Part shown: positions 34,291 through 48,689 of the stretch, one piece after another | Numbering within the stretch: position 1 is the first letter of the stretch | How the letters are laid out: every line of letters begins with the position of its first letter | DNA from: Alisma plantago-aquatica | Taxonomy: Eukaryota > Streptophyta > Magnoliopsida > Alismatales > Alismataceae | Direction: 5' to 3' | DNA length: 64,000 bases | Assembly: GCA_963693085.1 (NCBI GenBank) | Contig: OY856411.1 | Coordinates: 113,514,767-113,578,766, forward strand | Notes under the pieces: generated by a model | Seen by the model: the letters and a program-made list of their open reading frames with translations, nothing else | Databases searched by the model: none | Told to the model about the DNA's origin: nothing | Program-made: the position numbers and the translations under genes

Positions 34291-37125
34291 TATGATGAAC
34301 TCCACTACCATTATCCCAAAAATAGAGGAACATAGCGGCAATAGTTGCCAATCAACTTTTCCAAGACCACATTCCAAAGAATAAGCCAATAAAAGTATCA
34401 AGACATTCATAGAAGCCTTGTATATGAGATAAAGAAATATCCTTCTTGAAGTAGCTATATCTAGAGTTTTTGAATAAGAGAAACGAAACATAGGTAATCT
34501 CACTAATCCTCCTTATAGATCTTCCACTTCATTCCTAGTGAATTATTTCAGGGAGTCTATTTCTTCATTCTTTCTCTATGCAACTAACCTAAAATATTGA
34601 CAAACAAAACATAAGTTAGCATATTAAAATGTTGTTTAGGTGGATGCAACCAAAATGTCTTCATATAATTTTTAACAAAATGCATGGAATGTAAAAGATA
34701 AAAAATATACATATTAAAATTTCGCATTTTCAACCTATATTTTTCACCCATAACTACTCAATTTCATTTGATGTACCAATCTTTATTCCAGCAATGGACT
34801 TTATGGAGTTTGTACCAAAAATGGATTATACAGTGATTATTCTAGCAATGGACTCTTATCCACTTACCATATTAGCTTGTATTCACTCTTCTTATTGATC
34901 ATCCCTTAGATTTAGGCAGTGGTCATCTCCCTATACCATCCTTATGACATTCAATATTGGGTTCAAATGTTTTAAAAAAACATGATTAGTCATAAATAAC
35001 ACGTGTCAGATATTTAGCTAAACTATCTAGGATATTTTCAATAATTGGATCAATCTTCATAAAAGGGTAATCACTAACAAGTTACCTTTGAAACCTCAAC
35101 TAGGGATTTAGGGTATCAGGTCTAGGGTTTGGTATATTGTAGGGTTGACATTGAAACCTCAATTAAAAAGTTATCATTCTTTGAGTTCCGCTTTTATGAG
35201 AAACTTTATTAAAGTTTTCAACCCTATATTCTTTTATTCAACTAATATTACTAGTATGAGCATGAAGCAAAGTCAAAATTGGGGTTTTAAACTAAAATAC
35301 CATCTTTATTTTCAAGTTAGGATTTATTAGCTAAATTATATGTCTAGGAAAAGTAAATGACTTTATAGCAATCATAATCATTTTTAGCCCTAATCTAGTG
35401 TTCTTAATCTTAATAAACATAAGATGAGACATATTAAAAACATTTGAACTAGGAATAGAAATAAGATTCCAAAGTTTTTTTAGTTCATTCTACGTTCTTT
35501 TTTTGGGGAAAAAGGTATAATATTCCTATGATCGGACATTACTAGTATTTTTTATATTTTTTAATTGATTTATTTTCTCAGTAGTTGTATCTAAGGGCCA
35601 ATGTCCTATGTCTTTGCCATGTATCTTTCTAGAACAGTGCCTTCTCCTAGGATCCACCAAGAGTGTGAGTTGTAGATCAAGGGATCCTGATGGTTAGAGT
35701 GGATCAAACAACCATCAAAGATCCAATCCACTAATGGAGAGAGAGAGAGAAAGTAAGAGAGAGAAGGACTCACACCATGATCACAACCATTAAATTGAGG
35801 TAGTTAGTTGACCCAATCTTGATTAGATGGCTATGACTCTGCTTCTTGGTCATTGATCTGGGTATTCTCTTGAATAAACCATGATTGGATGGCCAAGGGT
35901 AATTGACTCCACTCAGCTCTTTGTGAGAGTAAGATGTGTATCCTCAATCATCAGATCAGGGTCATCTTATAACTTATCTGGATCTGTTGGATGTTTGTCG
36001 TCATCTCTACTCAAATATGGTGTGAAGGAGGACAACAATCTCCATATCAAAACTTGATAGAGAAATAGAGGATAGAAGGATGAGGTAGTAAAGTGGACAA
36101 GGGAGGGTCGATCATTTTTGTAGTGGTCTCACAGACTCAAGACCACACTCATATATTTTTGAGGAGGTCTAAGGATTGAGGGAGATTGATGTGGAACTAC
36201 TAAGCAGAGGGGTGTGTTAAGGGATAATAAAGGGTTTCGACGGCTTGTGACAATGAATTTGTGTTTGAAATGAATTGAGGTGTTGGTAGAGGAGGCCAGA
36301 GAGGGGTTCAATAGGGGATTCAATCTAGGTTAATAGATTTTGGGTCTATCTTTTGTCAAAATGAGTGGTATAGGTGATGACGTGTCATTTTGCGGTTGAA
36401 AAGGAACCAATATGTGTTAGTCCATCCATGATCAGAGTTGGATTACTAAGAGGGAGGTGTGTGTGGGGTTTTATCTGAGCGAGGGGATGAACTGAGGGAG
36501 AGAGTGTGAGTATTTGGGAGAGGGGTAGTTTCTTTTCCTCTCTATTGAAATGTGGAATATGATCCATGGATTATTGATCTACAATTTGATGACCCAAGTT
36601 CCACGTGACACATTAAAGGGTATGGGTCTGGATTTCCTATAGTTTTGGGATGATTAATCAATTGATTGATCTATGTTTTTAATTTCTATTTAAGTAAAGT
36701 AGGAATTAACTTCTATATTTTCTATAGGCCAATATAAGAGTCCCACTACTCTGATATGTTGGGAGGTGACCCTTTATTATTCCCCTCTCACCATAGAAAA
36801 AATGATGGGATTTAACTAGGAAAATATCATGCCAATAACTTGATACTCAAGTTATACTTAATTAAATCAATGAAAATGATATATGATCTACATGTAAACT
36901 TCAAATTCGTTCTAAATTCTTACTTGTCTTCATAAGTCAACATACAGACAAATGGTACTATTTTTACCAATATTTATCTCAATGTATCACTTAATTCACA
37001 AATTTTCATCTAGGGGTGTAATTGCAACAATGTGACTTACTATATTAAAGTAAAACTCGATTGTATTAATATTGTTTTTATATTGCAATTAATAAATAAA
37101 AGAAGAAAAAATACATATTTTTACA
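34291..37125 (-). repeat. 3' LTR of gypsy element C
   Basis: About 2.8 kb, aligning throughout with 41637-44562. Shared blocks include GTACCAATCTTTATTCCAG (34774 and 42114), a GTGAGTTGTAGATCAAG block (35666 and 43090) and the segment at 36740-36850 with 44180-44280. The right edge ends TTTTTACA. The left edge, TATGATGAAC opposite TGTAATGACC, is approximate. No clear target-site duplication was found for the pair. Confidence 0.78.
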
Positions 37126-37149
37126 CTCTTTCGTCCTTTTATAATGCTT

Positions 37150-37560
37150 TCCTTGAAAAACTAGCTCGGTTAGAGAAGAGGTGTGGATGTGCTTTTTCCA
37201 TGTCATATTTCAACTCCATTTTGGCATCATCCTCTTTGTGGTGGTTCTGTAGAACCTTAACCACCTTGATTCATTTATCCATGAGTTCCTTCATAGGTCC
37301 ATATGGGTAGTTAAAAATACCATAGAGCTCCAGAGATATGATGATCAACACATGAGTACGATATTCCACATAAAGCTTTAGGTTGGACACATGGAACATG
37401 CAACAAGTTGTAATGAGGTGGTAGGGTCAGAGAAGAATTTGTATCACCAGTCCACTCTGAGAACTTGAACGAACCCACATCTGAAGATCAACTTTCCACA
37501 TTTATTGGCAATGGCCCAGATGGGGTCAGATTTTAAGAATGCATGATTTCCTATAGATAT
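37150..37560 (-). pseudogene. Gypsy C integrase C-terminal and chromodomain-like remnant
   Basis: The minus strand reads GNHAFLKSDPIWAIANKCGKL, aligned with the VFLKVSP--G--RFGKKGKL block of chromovirus integrase. After a stop comes text ending ACSMCPT, in the place of HNVFHVS. In another frame EYRTHVLIIISLELYG leads to VLQNHHKEDDAKMEL and DMEKAHPHLF. The last part resembles the chromovirus end in which VLW-HH-E-EATWE-E--M---YPHLF is found. Its position directly before the PPT and 3' LTR is as expected. Frameshifted and dead. Family assignment is from remembered motifs. Confidence 0.55.
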
Positions 37561-40500
37561 GTGTAAGCCTTTTCATTTTACTTCAGCTTAGGGTTTCTTC
37601 CGTTATGATTTCAAGCATGTTATAATGTTAGGTTTAGGTACCTTCTTGAGTGACTTATCACACATCAAAATCCTAGGTTGAATGTGTTGTACATTATTAA
37701 CATTATTCATCTTGATGGGAGTGTCCATCCTAAGGCGTCTAAATGGATTATTCTCCTCATGTTATTTGAAACAAGGTTATCTCATGAAGTATTGAGAATG
37801 GGCTTCATGGGCTCATCTAATCAATTACTTTACATCCTATCTCTAGATTATGAGGTTCTTCATCACCCTTTTTATATGGGGTGAGATAATGTATTTTTTT
37901 AAAGGTTGTTTTAGTGATCAATGTTCTTTTTCCCTTCTAGGGTCATGGGTTTATGTCATCTCTAGACATGAAGGTCAAATTGATTTTCCATATCTATCAT
38001 GTATTTATACATCAACCATTTATTGAAGAATCTAGGGTCCATATCATCAAGAGGACCTTACCCCTAAAGGCTCAACTCACCTACAGGAGAGTAACCTAGA
38101 TAAGGACTATGAATTTGAGGAAAGATTTTGTCAAATCTAAGTCTTTCCTTCTCTAAGATTAATATTTATTAATCTTTGCATCCTCCTCCTCTAGGATTTA
38201 ATTAGAGAGTACTATAGTTGTTCAAAATTATCCTTCTTCCTTGAGATCTTATGGTATAATATGGTCCTCCAATCACATCTCATATCTCTCTTGGATCCTA
38301 TGCATTGGTATACGTTCAAGTACTCATTTACTACATGGCAAAGCCACATAACCATCAAGGATATTGCATCAAGGTGATATCTCACATGATCTCTTGTCCG
38401 TGCTATGTTACTAACCCTACAAGGGGTATCATAAGTGTTGTTGGATCTAACACCCAACTTAGAAAGTTTTTGTGTGTTCTATCATCAATTCTACTAAGGT
38501 AGGCATAAACATAGCAACCTTAGGTTGGAACTAACTATTCAATGTATGGTCCCATATCCTTATTCATGCATTATTTTATAACACAATGATCATATTTTCA
38601 CCTAGGTTAAACTCATTCACATGAACTATCCTTTATTTGTATCCATAAGATGGTGGAATAATACCTTAATATAACATCATCATATCATTAACTTAATCTC
38701 AAGATATTCATAACATATACAACTTGCATATATTAAAGGTGGTTGCCCAATCTCTTAAACCTACACTAAGATGAAATTAATATTTAGCTATACTATATAT
38801 ATATCTCACCTAATTTCATGTGTAAATATGTTGAATCCACATATCATTTTATACTTTTATAATTAGCTAAAGTCAATATGAATGAGCGAATCAATGCATG
38901 GATTATATTTTAACCAGTTCTTAAATATTGTTAACCCAATGAGAAATGATTTCCTCACAGGCCTTGAGTTTGTGCACAAACTCTCTTAGGGTTCCATTTT
39001 ATTTTGTTCATGAGTTATATCAAGGGTGAGATTTTCAAGCCTAGTCATTTTGACTAGGTCATATCAAAGTCAAGGGATATCTACTTTCACTATATCAAAA
39101 GTCATACTTAAGATTATAGATTCAATATTTTTTGTTCTTTCTATATTTCTCAGGTATCATTGGCATTTAGTCATTCCCTTTGGGTCTCTAGGTATAAGTT
39201 CTTATGGAGTGATTTTATCCTAACCACTAGGGCCCCATGTACCTTTTCAGCTTCCCCGCTTGACCTTAGGCTTGACCTAAGGCTTCACCCTACATCGGAT
39301 TATATAATAAGTCATAAACTTATTTTGTCTCTATCTTCCTTTACTTTGAAATAATTTTCTCTAATCTTATCAAAATTCTATTTCTCGTTTACTCATCTTA
39401 AGCAAGGTAGTCCTACAACTTAGATGCACTATTGTATAGCTTCTTTTAATGTACTAAATTTATATCACATATATATCCTAAAATTTCATCAACCAAGATT
39501 TTAGATAAATATATATTTTGAAATCACTTTTGGAAACATGAAAATAATACATTTAATGTTATGTACATATTTTGAATAGGTAGATATATGGGCTCACAAA
39601 CCTTGTATACTACCTCCTTACCATGATAACACATCCGTTCATGTTTTGGTCCTTCTAGGACACCTAAAGTTATCCCAAAAAAAATTAACAAAAAGACAAG
39701 GTTGTTAAGCTCACATTTTTAGAAATACTCTAGTCTTGGGCATAATCTTATTATTTCCATACCAATTAGGAGGTGAGGTTCTTAACCCACATATCATTTC
39801 CCCATGGGATTTTTATTATTCTTCCTCCCGAAGGTCCTTCCCTTTACTTTAGTGACTCACAATGTCTCTGGACACCATCCCTGAAAAGACATTTTGAGTC
39901 TCATGTATTTCTTTATATAACAATTGATCTCTTGTGTTTCACTTACTTGCAAAACAACTTATGTGTGCCTTACATATTTGCACAACCACTTACTAGTACC
40001 TTAAGTACTTGCATGACTTGCATACTTGCATATAAGAAAACCCATTGATATGCAATAGTTACACTAAGTTGGGTTTTAGCCCAAACGTATGGGTTCTGAT
40101 TATGCTAGTGCTTCCATGTGGTCTACTTATCTAAGATTTTCATGATATACTAGAATGAATCAGTCCATCTTGTTTAAGAGGCTTGAAAACATTCTTTGAT
40201 TATCATCGTTGGCCTTGTTAGGCTTCTTCCTAGCTTGAATTTTATTAGGGTCTGAACATGTAATATCTACACATAATCTATATCATCCCTAACTATCACA
40301 AGGTTGTTCAAAAACGTTCCACAAGATTTTAGACAAACATCCGCCAAGATAGTCTTCCAAGTTATGGGAAGAAAATTATTTTTATAAAGTCGGTACCTAC
40401 ACTTAAAGCTCTTGAAATCTTAGGGAATTTGCCATGATATATTATCCTTTAAGAGTTGAAGCATAATGGATTACCCTTGTTTCTTCTTTTTTGTATAGGG

Positions 40501-41621
40501 ACTTCTCTAGAAGTCAACATTTAGGTACTAAGGTTGTCATGTATGTGATGAATATAACTGAATTGTCTATTATTTTTCAATGTGGGTAAGTCATATATGT
40601 CTGCATGGTAATACCCTTGACTCTGCCTAGGGTAGGGTTGAGAAGGATGTTCTTATAGAATTATTTCTCACTGATTATCTAGCTATTCTTTCTAGCTTTA
40701 TAGGTGGTAAAAATAACTCCTTTCAACTTAAATGTCTCAAGGATTGTAAAGGTAACTCTATGGATAGGATCGAATACATTGGGAATGTATAGTCAAGGGT
40801 TTTAGAAAATTAAGGATATTGTGTTCCTCCTTGGGACTTGAGGAGGTATACTCACAAGCATAACAACTTTATTCACTCAGTTTAAGGTTTATAGATTCTT
40901 TAGTACTAATTATTTTTCCTACTTACTCATTATCATGATATTTTATCAGGGTTCATAAAAACTTTGAATTGGATTTGTTATAGATTTTATTAATATTAAT
41001 AACGAGGTTTACACATTTTCATGTGCTACTTCTTCTCATTAATAATGTGTACATAGGAGTATGACTAGGGTTCAAGGATTGTTCATAAAATGTTCTCTTT
41101 CATCTGTCCTACTCAAGTTTTATAGCTTGACTAAGTTATTTAAGAATATCCTATAGGTTTTAAGTGTATGGGAATTTTCCTTCTAGGAGGAGAATACATT
41201 ATTTTAAAAAAAATTATATTTATATCTTTATAGGCTCTACATGTAATTTTTTCGGTGAAGTATATCTTAACCCTAATTCATCTTGAAGTCCCATTGAAAT
41301 GTAAAGAGAAGAGAATTCTAGGGCTTAATAGAGGGGTTTAAGGTTAAGAACATGAATAGATGAGAAGAGGACTAAATTAAGATGAGAAGAAATAAATAGA
41401 ATAGTACTTTGGAAAATCAATATGTTTTTTCCAGGTAGGTTTCACAACTTCGCTCAGAAAGGAGTCCTTGTATACCAATTAGTGGTGTATAAGAAACTTC
41501 TTCAAGTACCCATATTCTGACTTAATCATAGGCACCATCACCTTTAGCAAAACCTAATAATTACCTTATGGATTTATAAATTTTGATATTAATAGTTACT
41601 AAAGGCCATGTATGTATATTT

Positions 41622-41634
41622 GGCTCTGATACAA
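41622..41634 (-). other. Primer binding site of gypsy C, Met-tRNA type
   Basis: The plus strand reads GGCTCTGATACAA, two bases before the LTR start TGTAATGACC. Its complement differs from TGGTATCAGAGCC by one base. Confidence 0.75.
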
Positions 41635-41636
41635 AT

Positions 41637-44562
41637 TGTAATGACCCCCTCTCCAATAATCCCCAAAATTTAGGACCACATGAGCATGAATTTCCATTCA
41701 ACTTATCTAAGACCATATCCACATCAACAAATAACCAGTAATGATCATTTTATTTAGAGAAGTGTTTTAGATGATATGAATAGATATCCTCATCAAGGAG
41801 TTACATACATAGCTTGTAAATAAGGGATACGAAACATGGGGAATCTCTCTAATCCTGCATATATATTTCTCACTTCATTCCTTGTGAATTATTCCTCTTA
41901 GACTCCATTTTTCATTAAGATATGCATCTAATGTAGAACATCAACAAGAAAATGTGGGTCAGCATATTACTATGACTTGTAGGTGGGTACAACTCGCAAG
42001 TGTTCATATAATTTTAACAATGTACAAGGCAATAAAATATAAAACATTTTTAATATTGAAATTTACATCTTCAATCTATACTTTCAAGTAATAACTATAA
42101 TACTCATTTGGTGTACCAATCTTTATTCCAGTATTGGTATGGAGTTTGTTCCTATAAGTTAGTATTCCAGTAAAAAATTCTTATTACCTTACCATATTAG
42201 TTAGAATTCACTCTTCTTAGTGTTCTTCCCTTAGACTTTGGAAGTGATTATTTTCCAAAAGCACCCTATGAGATTTTTATTGGGTTCAAATTTCATTTAG
42301 ACTACATAAGTGAGACACACATAACATTATAAGATGTATGAATTCAATTAAGGAAAACTATATAATGAATGCATGTTAAATACACTAATATAATCTTAAT
42401 AAAATAAAGTGTCCTTTACTCATAATTATCTCACATACCTAATATGAGGCTATATTCTCCAGTATAATATCTTCTTAAAAAAATCACTAAAAAGTTATTA
42501 TCAAAACCATTCAAATCCTCAACTAGGGTTTTAGTGTATTAGGTCCAAGGTTTGGTATAACTTATGGTTTACATTGATTCCTTTGGGTTCTCATTCTTTG
42601 AATCTCATTCTTGTGGGAAACTATAATCATATTTTTAACCCTAGAATGCTTGATTCAACTAAAATTTCAAAAGTGAGCATAAAGTTAAGTCAAAATTGGG
42701 TTTTGTTCACCAAAATGTCATATTTATTATATCAAACCTAGAATTTACTAACTATGTCAGATGTTCATGTAAAGTGAATGCTTTTATAAAGTCATAATCC
42801 TTTTATAAACCTAATCTAGGGTTCTTCAGTGAAATCAACATGAGATGGTTCATATTGGAATACTATTTGAACTAGGAACTACAAAAAGATTTAAAACTAA
42901 CCTCATTGCATTCTACATTCTTTTTATATCAAAAAGGTATATAATGTTGCTATGGTTATGCAATACTAGTATTTTATATGGCATTTAGAAGATTAACCTT
43001 TTCTATCTGTTGGATATAAGGCCCAATTGCCTAGATCTTTGCCACATGGCATGGTGACGTGATGCCCTTCTCCTTGGGATTGCCTGGACTGTGAGTTGTA
43101 GATCAAGGATCATAGCATTCAAGAGTTGATCGAATGGCCACAGAAGATACTGTCCACTGAGAAATACTAAGAGTTATTGACTTGCACCATGATCATAGTT
43201 GGTATATCAAGGTTGTTGATTGAACCAATATCAATTGTATAGTTTTCGTTCACTAGGATCCTGGTCAATAATAATGGTCTTCTCTTGACAAGAGCCTCAT
43301 CGATGTGTCATGGGTGATTGGCTTCACTCATCTCTTTTTGAGATGGAGACATGTATCCCCAGACATTGGATTAGGGTCATATGTTGACCACTCCAGATCA
43401 AATGGATGATGGTTATCATCTCTTCCTAACTAGGGTGTGAGGGATAACAACAGTCACCATGATAGAGCTGCCACAGAAAGAAGGGACGGAATGAGGAGGG
43501 AGTAAATTGACCAAGGGAGGGGCCATATGTTCTCATGTTAGTCTAGTGGACTCAATGCCACCGTCATATGTTCTTCAAGAGGTATGAGGAAGGAGGGTGC
43601 TTGACGTAGAATCACTTGGTAGATGGGTCATCGAGGTACTAGAAAGGGGTGGTTGAGGTCTCATGGTGGTTGTTTTATGTTTAGAATTAATTGAGGTGCT
43701 AGCATAGGATCTCATAGAGGGGTTTTATAGGAGATTCAATCTATTTTTATAGGTTTAGGGCATGTTTTTCATCAAGAAGAGAGTGAGAGATGGTGGGGTT
43801 TTATTTCTTGGAAACCAAGGCACCAAAGAGGTATCAATCCAATAATGACCCATGTCAAATTGATAAGAGGGAGATGTTTTTAGAGTTTTCATTGAGTGAA
43901 GGGGTGCACTGAGAGAGAGATAGAGATATTTGGGAGAGGGGACAAAGGAGGTTCTTTCCATCTCTATCAATAGGTTGAAGATGATTTATGGATCGTTGAT
44001 CCAGATTTGGCGGCCATGGTGCCACGTGACAAATATAGGGGGACAACTCTATTTTTCCTATAGTTGTGGGAAAAACAATCAATTGATTAATATGATCTTT
44101 GAATTTCGTCTTAACAAAAAAGGCATTAACTTCTCAATTTTCTCCATGACATGAGGAGATTCGTATTGATCTAAAAATTAGGGTGTAACTCTTATACTCT
44201 CCTCACTATATAAAAAAGATGGGATTTAATTAGAAAAATCTTATGTCAATAACTTGCCCCTCAAGTTATACTTAATTAATTCCATAAAATGGATATATAC
44301 ATTGCAAGCAAACTTCCAAAATTTTCAAAATTCTTATGTAGCTTTAGAATGAAATAACTAGGCTAGAACTGTTATTTACCAATATTTGTCTTAAAGAATA
44401 TTTTGATTCACAAATTTTTCTCTAGTGATTTAATTGAAAAATTACAACTTAAGATATTGAAGTAAATGGTGTTGTATTGATTCTATTTTTAAATTGTGAT
44501 TATTAAATTAAAGAACCAAAAATACATACTTAATTAAATATGTGTGGATAATTCTTGTAAAT
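41637..44562 (-). repeat. 5' LTR of gypsy C, possibly shared as 3' LTR of D
   Basis: About 2.9 kb, the partner of 34291-37125. On its left lies a PBS. On its right (44563-44576) lies a purine tract on the minus strand, followed by an integrase C-terminal remnant of a second internal region. Signals of both a 5' and a 3' LTR therefore flank the same LTR. Confidence 0.7.
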
Positions 44563-44576
44563 ATCCCCCCTCATCT
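44563..44576 (-). other. Polypurine tract of gypsy D
   Basis: The minus strand reads GATGAGGGGGGATA just before the LTR edge TTTACAAGAATT. A run of six G is the usual form in Ty3 elements. Confidence 0.55.
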
Positions 44577-44699
44577 GTAAAGTAATCCCAATAAGCCCAT
44601 AATGTTTACTGGATCTATCTCTCTCTTCTTTACAATCCTTATAGTAATTCAAGATTTATCATTTGGTTTTCTTCATAGTTCATATCCTTCTTAATCTAT

Positions 44700-44945
44700 T
44701 AAGATTGTCCCTCAAGACATGTTAGGTATTTATATCTTCAGTAGTGACACATGGAACACATTATGCATCTGGCTGTAATCAGGTGACAATCCTAGTTGGT
44801 TGACACTTCCACATTTCTCTTTAGAATCTTAGAATGGTTCAACGTATCTTATGGTCAGTTCCTCTTCACAGTAGATCTCTCAATGTCTTTGATAGGCTTC
44901 AACTACAAAAACACATTTTCTCCAATGTGAAAAGATTTATCAGTA
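44700..44945 (-). pseudogene. Gypsy D integrase C-terminal remnant
   Basis: The minus strand from 44940 reads HIGENVFL, then LKPIKDIERS, then SKILKR with EVSTN and CIMCSMCHY before YKYLTCLEGQS. This follows the chromovirus order of F-IGE-VFLKVSP-KGI-RFGKKGKL, GPFKILKR-GEVAYRL and MHNVFHVSLL. Stops and frameshifts are present. It sits next to the PPT and the LTR at 41637-44562. Confidence 0.65.
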
Positions 44946-47900
44946 TGAGAAACATCTACATACTCGATTTGTCAACCAGGAGTTTCTTTCATCCCTATCC
45001 AAACTAATTGACACTTATCTATAATACTTGGCATTGCATATATTTGTACTAAATACCTCTCTCCTCAACCATCCTATTGTAATATAGATCATCAATATTT
45101 TCCATGGAGTTCCACAAAAGGTGGCATGCCAGTATTGTAGTCCATGTTGTTTCTTAATAAAACTTCACTAACAACAAGTATCCTACATGCCTCCCCAATC
45201 TATTATGCATAATTAAAGTATATCCGCTACTTAGTTTGAGGAGGTATTCGGTATGCAAGAGTCATTTATATCCAATTCTTATTTTTCTTGTTGTCACATT
45301 CAAGATTTAAACATGGGGTTTTTGTTAGAAAAAATGCATAAGAGCGATGTGTCGACGTAATTTATTGATATTAATAGAACATAAGAAGATGAATACTTAC
45401 AGTAATTTTATAGAAAACAAAGAGGGGTCACTTAGTAATTTTGTTCCATATAACCAATGTAGATTCATATTCATTGCAAGTTTATGATGGTCTATTGACA
45501 TAATCCATGGTTGTTTTTTTCCATTTCAATTTTGATATGTGTAGTGGAATCCTCAATGCCCCTACAAGTCTTTGAGCTTATACCTAACACTTTGACATCT
45601 ATAGCACGTTTCTACAGTTTCATTAGTGTCCTACTTGATATCTCCATAAATCCTTCTCAAATTCTATATAGCTTTATAGCTCATAGATAAACTATGTATT
45701 TAGTGTGCAAGTTTAATGTAGAATAATTTATTGTAATTGTGTACCTCCAGACGCTCATAGGGCACTTCAAAACTTGATACTCAATTCTTATTTTTCAAAT
45801 TGGGATGGCCTTTATCTTGAAAGTATTGAATCACAATATGTCCTTTAGGAACTCCCTATAATTGAATAATCTTATACTTCTAGATATCCTAAACTATACT
45901 ATCAAATCAACATTGTCATTAGAGATTCATGTTTTGACCCTACCAAGAACTCAAGTCCTTTGATACATATGGTCCAATGTAACTCAGAGTCATCTTCCAT
46001 TTCTCTCAATACCTGTCAATATCCTCGATAGGATTCATATTCAACAATACTTTTCCCCCAACTAAAAAGTATTTTTGTATATCATGAGTTTCTATTATCT
46101 TTTTAAATGAACCAAACCTTGTATGTCATACATTATATTAGATATGTCTCTATCGAATGTCCCTCTTCTACATCACCCTTGTGAAATAGAGATCTCCAAG
46201 GTATCTGATAGGGTGCCTTGAAAGAGGGCACAAGAATAGTAAACAAATAGTTATTCATGCAAGCAGAGTTGAATGATGGTAAGTAAGTAACCCTTGCACC
46301 TTAGTCCATGATACATTCTTGCAACTTATAGTCAATCCATTTGAAAAATATCTACAATAATGAAGAGCATTTTTGTCTCCAATCATGTTTGCAACACTTT
46401 TCATAGTAAGGACTTAAACCTGGTATTTCTTTTAGAAACAATAGACATAGGAGTATCATTAGAGGTTTAATCTCCTTTGTTAATTAGTCAACATAGCTAG
46501 AACAATTGTTGTATATTTATATTGAATGAAGTGGGTAAATTTAATTAAACTTCCCGTAGTAACCCTTAGGATGGAATATCCCTAAGTTTTTATAGTGTAA
46601 TGAAAAATATCATGGTTACCATGTTCTATTTGTTCTTAAATATGTCTAGTGGATTCAAAAATTCTAGGCTTTGATGGTTTTTGTTGACCCTTTTACTTGT
46701 AAAAAAATCTACCATCTCATCAATGCATATATTTTATCCATTATGTAAAAGAATACCTTTAATGTATTTCCAATATTGCTAACTATTAGATGAGAAGTGT
46801 ACTTGGTAACATGAGTTTCGTGTGGCATACATCACCATGATCTCTTAGGCTGCCCACATATACATAGAATACTTCTAAGTTTGAAAGTCTTTTCTTTATG
46901 AAAGGAATATTTAGGGTTACCTTTATCTATAAACATTTGAATAAAAACACATCCTTCAAAATCATCTATTTTTCATGAATGTTCTCATTCCAGTCAGTTT
47001 GAATTAGTAATATCACCGAAGTGACATTATCATCATCTATTTTTCTTCATATTACAATGCCCTTGTCATTTTTTTATTTTGATAATATAATTTTGACACA
47101 TATTTCTTCCAACTTTATACTCAAAACATCAATATAAATTATCCTTATTAGGATGGTAGAAAATAGTGAAGTAGTTATTCTTCAAGTTATCATGTAGTTA
47201 ACTCAATTGTAGTTTCATGTTTCTTTGATTCGAAAATCACTTCGTGATTTTATGGTAGGTTAGGATTTATACTTAGGTCCATAATGGTAATTTATCAATA
47301 TCTTCAATACAAATACAATTAATACAATTTTGTTATTATGACATGGATATCTCTCATTGTTTAACTTCAACGATCTAGATTCATAATCAATAACATTCAT
47401 GACTTGTGTGATTGCACATGCTCGCCTTGATTTGATGCATCCTTGCATATGAATAATGTCTTGTTTTCAAAAGGAAGATATTAAACTTGCTTATTTGAGA
47501 CTTACCTTCAAAATTTGGAAACTCTCTTACAATTAGGGTTATAGTTACATTTAACCTTCTTTCTAGTGATTTCATGAGGAGTAGAGACGTGTTCAAGCAG
47601 ACATTGATAAAAATATATGTAGCATCCATATAGTCCCAAGAATCTTCTTCTCTAAAAATGGTTTTCTTGGTGCTTGCCACTACAACTTAGCCTGAACCTT
47701 TGCAAGAGTAATAGAAATTTGTCCAGTTGAAATGAATTTTCTCTAAGAACAATACTTACTTGAAACAAATTTTAATAGGTTAATAATTGAATATATATCT
47801 TGTGGTGAATAAATTCATTTATGCATTCCGTATTTGTTATTAGTGTTGGTTATCATTTCTGGATTATATAAAAATGATGTCGATCAGTAATGTTAAAAAA

Positions 47901-48049
47901 TTAAGATCATTAGATTCATGGAAACAAAAGGCACATCCATGAGTCTAGTTGTCAACAAAATGAATTTATAATGACAATGCCTATTTATAAATTGAGTCAT
48001 CGAACCATCCACCTTTAGTTAAAGTTAACTGCTCCTTAATAAAATATTA

Positions 48050-48260
48050 AATAATGATCTAGCTTATCAAATAGACCATCTGTATGAGGAAGTGGGTAAC
48101 ATTTTACAAAGGTGACTTCATTGATCAAATGATAATCAATACATATGTGAAGATCTCCATCCTTGTTCTTGATGATTGAACATGAACTCCTAACAATGGA
48201 GTGATTTTCCAAATGAAACCTGAGCCAACAAGTTTTTTAAAGTTTCTTCTTGAGCTCCAA
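48050..48260 (-). pseudogene. Gypsy D reverse transcriptase N-terminal remnant
   Basis: The minus strand reads LKNLLAQVSF (family LDELLAKGFI), then KNKDGDLHICIDYHLINEV, then YPLPHTDGLFDKLD. The family text is KKKDGS-RMCVDYR-LN--T, then YPLPRIDDLFDQL. This is a confident Ty3 RT match over ~60 residues. The following catalytic region is not readable. Confidence 0.75.
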
Positions 48261-48689
48261 CATTTCACCAAGGTGAATTCCTAAGGTGCTTTGTGAAAAG
48301 GAGTTATCCCTAACAAGAAGTCAATAAATAATTTATCTTATCTATTAGATGGAAGTCCAAGCAGTGACTCAAAAAGCATCATGAATTTCCCTAAATATGT
48401 AAATATTATATGCAGAAATCTTATATCATTGATATTATATATTAGTACCCATATACCTAAAATATTCTCTCTTTGGGTAGTTCATCTTTGTTTTTGTATA
48501 TATGATCAAGACGGCATGACTCGATAAATTCATTTTTACTTGCTTTTGTTGCATGTAAGATCTACACAATATGTATTCATCCAATCCATTTCTAGAGTTA
48601 ATTAAAATCCTACATATCAAGATGTAGTAGATTTGTAAGAAAAATTGAATAATGCATACCAATATCAATATCAATTGTCATATACATAG

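Larger units (their letters stand above)
37126..41636 (-). mobile_element. Internal region of gypsy element C
   Basis: 4.5 kb lies between two related LTRs. A purine-rich tract (AAAAGGACGAAAGAG on the minus strand) abuts the left LTR. A near-perfect Met-tRNA PBS (41622-41634) abuts the right LTR. Orientation is therefore minus. Only the integrase C-terminal part at 37150-37560 is recognisable. The middle, about 38200-41300, shows no clear gag, RT or integrase core and may contain foreign or highly decayed DNA. Confidence 0.6.

Noticed and set aside
35735..35766. GA-rich microsatellite as a possible GAGA-type regulatory site
   Set aside because: It lies in a dead LTR. Similar GA runs occur in other repeats here, with no gene nearby.
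47387..47680. 97-codon minus-strand frame in gypsy D
   Set aside because: Its position is near the RT, but I could not match it to the catalytic blocks, so it is left inside the element without a domain call.
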